DNA of 64,000 bases from positions 96,198-160,197 of the forward strand of contig JBAKBP010003129.1 in the NCBI GenBank assembly GCA_037953745.1, read 5' to 3'. The notes below the pieces were generated by a model. That model saw only the letters and a list, made by a program, of their open reading frames with translations, ran no database searches and was not told the DNA's origin. The stretch comes from Lithodes maja (taxonomy: Eukaryota; Arthropoda; Malacostraca; Decapoda; Lithodidae). This document shows, in pieces, positions 59,752 through 64,000 of the stretch (position 1 is its first letter; each line of letters begins with the position of its first letter). Both the position numbers and the translations under genes were made by a program.

Positions 59752-60452
59752 TTTAACAACAAGGCAATTACACGGACACTTAGTTTCAAAATTCGAGGGT
59801 CAACACTTTTCTGTTAACAGTTTTAGGTCAGGTCAGGTCAGGTGAAGGTATTGGGGGATTTGGTTGCACTGATATCGGAAACTATAGTCTGTTTATTTCC
59901 ATCTGACGGAAAATTACCATATCGCCATATTGATTACTCAAATATTACGATGATTTGTAGCAAAATACAGTATATTGTTAATTATGAACACTTTACTTAA
60001 ATGTGATGCAGAGACATCATATAGTCTATTGTTTCCAGCTGATGGTAAATTCCTGTTACTACCTTGGTTACGCAGCTATCACAGATTTTGTAGCGAAATG
60101 TGATGTTAATTGTGAAAACTTGGCATTAATATGACGTCGAGACTAGTACTTTCATAGTTTCCCATTTAGTATCGAAAAATCAGTTGCTAAGGTATTCATT
60201 TTATCATCAGGTAAAATGAAACCGACTGCAGTATAGTTTAATATATTTCCATTAGGCATCAAGAAATCAGTTGCCAAGAGATTCAATTTACCGTCAGTTG
60301 GCATACAACAGACTATAGACTGAAGATAAGATAAACTAATTAGGGTGAGAGCTGCACACTTGGATGCGAGGTTATTTGAATACTAATTAACTCTGTAGGC
60401 TATGTGTCCTAAAACTGCAGTCAAATATGATTGCATGCCTACATGGTATACC
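59752..60452. other. No gene seen
   Basis: AT-rich DNA with a triple AGGTC run at 59824-59842 (AGGTCAGGTCAGGTCAGGTG). No credible frame. Confidence 0.4.
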
Positions 60453-61532
60453 ATGCAAATTTATCATGCAATCAATACACTTTCCACAGTTATCTATCTT
60501 GGTTTTTTTTTCTGATTTTGTTTTCCTAATAATTAGCATACTGTTGGCGTGTTTGGGGCTCCCTATCCCAGCGGAGCCCATCCTGGTAAGAAATCCTGGT
60601 AAGTATTGTTTATAAAGTTCACCTCATAAGTTGACAGACCTATTTTTTGGATTAATGTTGAGGAAGCAAGCGCTCGTGTGACATCGGCTTAACCAATTGA
60701 AGATTACGACCCATTTTGACCATTCATTCTGGTAATTATTAGACAATTATATACAGCTTAGGAAGGATCTGTGGGAGTTATGACGGTAAAGACTATTTCA
60801 CATTGGAATCTGAAACTAGACTGACGGTTGATTATGTTGGGTGGCTGAATTATGATAAATCTTAAATTTTGAAGCTGCGTAAGTACAATTGTTTGTAGAA
60901 ATTGACGGAGAAACCGGTCGTGTGACACCGTCGATATAACAGTATTGGTTGGATTGGCACTGGTTGAGGGTTACTGGTTGAAAAGGTCTACTGGTTGAGT
61001 GTGACTGGTTGAAAAGGTCTAATGGTTGAGTGTTACTGGTTGAAAAGGTCTACTGGTTGAGGGTTACTGGTTGAAAAGGTCTACTGGTTGAGGGTTACTG
61101 GTTGAAAAGGTCTACTGGTTGAGTGTTACTGGTTGAAAAGGTCTACTGGTTGAGGGTTACTGGTTAAAAAGGTCTACTGATTGAGGGTTACTGGTTGAAA
61201 AGGTCGATTACAGGTTGAAGAAGCCTACTGGTTGAGAGTTACTGGTTGAAAAGGCCTACTGGTTGAGTGTTACTGGTTGAAAAGGTCTAATGTAGGTTGA
61301 GTGCTACGGGTTGAAAACGTCTACTGGTTGAGTGTTGCTGGTTGAAAAGGTCTACTATACTCAGTTTCATTTCATTTGACGGTAAATCGAATCCCTCAGC
61401 AACTAATTTCTCGACAATAACGGGAAAATAAGAAAGTAGGCCACCATGTATCTGCTTCATATTAGTGCCAAGTGTACATAATTAACATAAACATTCGCTA
61501 CACCATCTGCATTATGAGTAATCAAAAGGAAA
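60453..61532 (+). repeat. 1-kb duplicated segment, copy 1
   Basis: Matches 62147-63191 from ATGCAAATTTATCATGCAAT to TATGAGTAATCAAAAGGAAA. It contains a MITE half (60715-60830), a tail of the 15221-15388 element type and the minisatellite. Confidence 0.9.
60958..61355 (+). repeat. Minisatellite, 31-bp unit
   Basis: About 12 units of the form TACTGGTTGAGGGTT plus ACTGGTTGAAAAGGTC, with an inner ACTGGTTGA half repeat. Confidence 0.93.
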
Positions 61533-62004
61533 AGTTAAAAGAGTACTCTTTGTTTAAATCTGTTGTTACTATTTCATGTTTTGTAATTATTTGTCTTTAT
61601 ATTATATCTATTCATTGTCGATAGTATCAATTGCTTGCTTTTGCGATTTCCTTAGTTTATTTGTACGATAAATGTAGGTTATTTGTAGGGTAGTTATTGA
61701 TAGGGGTCACTTGAGGCATGCTATGCTTACAGGCACCTGTGTTATTACATAGGCAATACGTAAGGATACAAGTACGTATGCATTGAGCAAAAAAATATAT
61801 ATTAGCCTACATGACGAGCCGGTCAGCTGTTTTTTTGTCAATGTTGTGATGTGGTTATTTATGTTATATGCCTATCTAATTTTATCTAGAAGCTTTGTAT
61901 CGTTCTTGATACTACCATATCACTCGGTAGCCTGATACACATGTCTACAATTCTGTTACCAAAATCCATGGGAGCCTGCAGAAAGCCGAAATTTCACAGA
62001 AAAT
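61533..62004. other. No gene seen
   Basis: AT-rich sequence between the two copies of the duplicated segment. Confidence 0.4.
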
Positions 62005-62105
62005 ATATAGGCAAATATTGGTTTGGTAATATTGTAGATACGTAAGTGGAATAAGCTACCGAGTGCTATAGTGGGACCAAGAACGATAAAGAGCATCAAA
62101 ATACA
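62005..62105 (+). mobile_element. CR1-like LINE fragment (ORF2 C-terminus)
   Basis: Matches 42421-42510 (ATAGGCAAATATTGGTTTGGTAA; ACCGAGTGCTATAGTGGGA), the IGKYWFGN...LPSAIVG part of the CR1-like LINE Y. Confidence 0.8.
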
Positions 62106-62148
62106 ATATATTTTCTTTAATACATACGAGGTTGAAAGAAATGGCAAT
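62100..62148 (-). pseudogene. Short Penelope-like ORF fragment
   Basis: The minus frame reads IAISFNLVCIKENIL. The first 18 bp equal the sequence bordering the gap at 5669-5686, and the following residues fit the same Penelope-like region. Confidence 0.45.
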
Positions 62149-63191
62149 GCAAATTTATCATGCAATCAATACACTTTCCACAGTTATCTATCTTGTTTTG
62201 TTTTTCTGATTTTGTTTTCCTAATAATTAGCATACTGTTGGCGTGTTGGTATGTTTGGGGCTCCCTATCCCAGCGGAGCCCATCCTGGTAAGAAATCCTG
62301 GTAAGTATTGTTTATAAAGTTCACCTCATAAGTTGACAGACCTATTTTTTGGATTAATGTTGAGGAAGCAAGCGCTCGTGTGACATCGGCTTAACCAATT
62401 GAAGATTACGACCCATTTTGACCATTCATTCTGGTAATTATTAGACAATTATATACAGCTTAGGAAGGATCTGTGGGAGTTATGACGGTAAAGACTATTT
62501 CACATTGGAATCTGAAACTAGACTGACGGTTGATTATGTTGGGTGGCTGAATTATGATAAATCTTAAATTTTGAAGCTGCGTAAGTACAATTGTTTGTAG
62601 AAATTGACGGAGAAACCGGTCGTGTGACACTGTCGATATAACAGTATTGGATGGATTGGCACTGGTTGAGGGTTACTGGTTGAAAAGGTCTACTGTTTGA
62701 GTGTGACTGGTTGAAAAGGTCTACTGGTTGAGTGTTACTGGTTGAAAAGGTCTACTGGTTGAGGGTTACTGGTTGAAAAGGTCTACTGGTTGAAAAAGTC
62801 TACTGGTTGAGTGTTACTGGTTGAGGGTTACTGGTTTAAAAGGTCTACTGGTTGAGGTTTACTGGTTGAAAAGGTCGATTACAGGTTGAAGTAGCTTACT
62901 GGTTGAGAGTTACTGGTTGAAAAGGCCTACTGGTTGAAAAGGTCTAATGCAGGTTGAGTGCTACGGGTTGAAAACGTCTACTGGTTGAGTGTTGCTGGTT
63001 GAAAAGGTCTACTATACTCAGTTTCATTTCATTTGACGGTAAATCGAATCCCTCAGCAACTGATTTCTCGACAACTAACGGGAAAATGAGAAAGTAGGCC
63101 ACCATGTATCTGCTTCATATTAGTGCCAAGTGTACATAATTAACATAAACATTCGATACAAAATCTGCATTATGAGTAATCAAAAGGAAAA
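62147..63191 (+). repeat. 1-kb duplicated segment, copy 2
   Basis: Second copy of 60453-61532, with an altered number of minisatellite units. Confidence 0.9.
62658..63011 (+). repeat. Minisatellite, copy 2
   Basis: Same 31-bp unit as 60958-61355, fewer and rearranged units. Confidence 0.93.
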
Positions 63192-63212
63192 CAGCAATTT
63201 ACCGTCAGCTGG

Positions 63213-63215
<3 letters not shown>

Positions 63216-63260
<45 letters not shown>
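63216..63260. repeat. TA microsatellite
   Basis: A pure (TA)n run next to the Penelope-like fragment. Confidence 0.95.
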
Positions 63261-63261
<1 letters not shown>

Positions 63262-63289
63262 TATGTTTAGTAAAGCTCCTAGCTCCTAG

Positions 63290-63615
63290 CTGCCCAACCA
63301 CCCGCCGTTTCCTGTATATACGTGGATGACATCTTCGTGCAAATCAAGGACCTCCACGAACTACAGGAACTCCAGCGTCGCTTCATGACCTCCTACGGAC
63401 TTAACTTCACCTTTGAAAAATCTAACAATGGACAACTCCCCTTCCTCGACATCCTCGTAGCTCTGAACGACCATGGGTTCAAAACCACCGTCTACATTAA
63501 ACCAACTAACACAGGACAATGCCTCAACGACGATAGTGAATGCCCCCGCCGTTATCTTCTATCCTCCATCTCCGCCTATGTTAGGAGAGCCCTCACGCAC
63601 GCACAGATCCTTCCT
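63290..63615 (+). pseudogene. Penelope-like element reverse transcriptase fragment
   Basis: Reads into the RT catalytic box (YVDDIFVQI at about 63316-63342), then LPFLDILVALNDHGFKTTVY, IKPTNTGQCLNDDSECPRRY and ISAYVRRALTHA. These are typical residues downstream of the RT active site of Penelope-like elements. N-terminal RT and the expected downstream GIY-YIG endonuclease are absent; after about 63615 the sequence turns into C-rich non-homologous DNA. Confidence 0.85.
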
Positions 63616-64000
63616 TCTGCCAAAAGGCACTTTCCTACAGGACCTAACGCCCCCCCCCCTCGCCCCCCAGTGCCCTTGACGCAGCCCCCCGCGCTACCAC
63701 CTTCAGCTTCGTCTTCCGCAGGCGCCACACGTACTACGCAACTTAGGCCACGCCCCTCGACACGCAGCCAATCAGCTTCGACCCCGCCAACCGACCACCA
63801 TCCCGCATCCAGTGCGCATGCGTGAAGCGGTTCTCTCTTTCTCTCTCCTAGAATACCCCTCCACCAATAGCAGTCTTTTGCCCCCTGATTTTCGCCTCCT
63901 CTGATCCTCCACCCTCTATATATACCCTTCCTGTTTACCAACCTTTTAACGTAACTCCTATAATAATAACAGTACAGCCTTCTTACAGGTTCTGCCACAG
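63616..64000 (+). promoter_or_regulatory. Promoter-like GC-rich sequence with CCAAT and TATA elements
   Basis: It contains GCGCATGCG (63809-63817, NRF1-type palindrome), CCAATCAG and CCAATAGC, and CTATATATACCC at about 63916, then a C/T-rich run to the window end. It may be the start of a transcription unit beyond base 64000 or the promoter part of a Penelope-like element. No coding frame is supported. Confidence 0.35.

Noticed and set aside
59824..59842. Triple AGGTCA-like nuclear receptor element
   Set aside because: AGGTCAGGTCAGGTCAGGTG overlaps itself at 5-bp steps, so it looks like a short tandem repeat; no promoter context.
60958..61355. CRISPR-like regular repeats
   Set aside because: Units are contiguous with no unique spacers, in eukaryotic DNA; a minisatellite.

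Overview
This is eukaryotic nuclear DNA. It is AT-rich and holds a host gene split into small exons with canonical GT-AG introns, long AT, GA and CT microsatellites, and very dense nested transposons. The mixture of Penelope-like, CR1-like, RTE-like, Gmr1-like and XPG-nuclease transposons with tRNA-derived SINEs fits an arthropod, most likely a decapod crustacean. That placement is inference from element content, not from a marker gene.

Host gene: one gene is well supported, a UDP-glycosyltransferase (UGT) on the minus strand. Seven coding exons run from 56470 down to 15861 (198, 252, 246, 165, 223, 220 and 280 bp). Every junction keeps the reading frame, giving 527 sense codons in all and 512 residues from the first Met seen. 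The N-terminal catalytic-His motif, the UGT signature, and the C-terminal membrane anchor and tail are all present. The 3' end is unusual: the anchor-coding part of the last exon is repeated three more times in tandem (15392-15860), and a decayed copy of exon 5 lies at 17743-17847.

Intron content: the intron between the second and third seen coding exons (24356-55271) is about 31 kb. It held an RTE-like LINE with a non-autonomous hAT element inside it. A 3273-bp segment including both (24911-28183) was then tandemly duplicated. The second copy (28184-55205) swelled to 27 kb through four nested insertions: LTR element B (28471-36927), a nearly intact CR1-like LINE with an esterase-type ORF1 (38274-42767), a fresh RTE copy (43748-45126) and LTR element C (45143-54538). 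Each insertion except the CR1-like LINE has a clear target-site duplication. Removing the insertions returns the second copy to 3273 bp.

LTR elements A (1-5468, minus), B (minus) and C (plus) are Ty3/Gypsy-type, but their integrase is encoded before the reverse transcriptase and their Gag carries a SCAN-like capsid segment. Both traits are those of Gmr1-like elements. C retains all domains with several frame breaks. A and B have lost most of integrase and RT yet keep open frames of more than 700 codons. A is a mosaic of C-type and B-type sequence. A assembly gap of 200 N (5469-5668) interrupts A.

Left flank (5669-15390): a Penelope-like fragment, tRNA-derived SINEs, several TTAA-flanked palindromic MITEs, and a 3.6-kb Academ-like DNA transposon (7531-11131). 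The transposon's single protein frame has an XPG/FEN-like nuclease region and a Cys-rich C-terminus and is broken by one stop codon. Right flank (56519-64000): a 1-kb TTAA element, microsatellites, a decayed LINE, a 1-kb duplication carrying a 31-bp minisatellite, and a Penelope-like RT fragment that runs into promoter-like DNA at the window edge.

TTAA-duplicating elements of several unrelated TIR families recur throughout and form the most striking repeat signature of the window.
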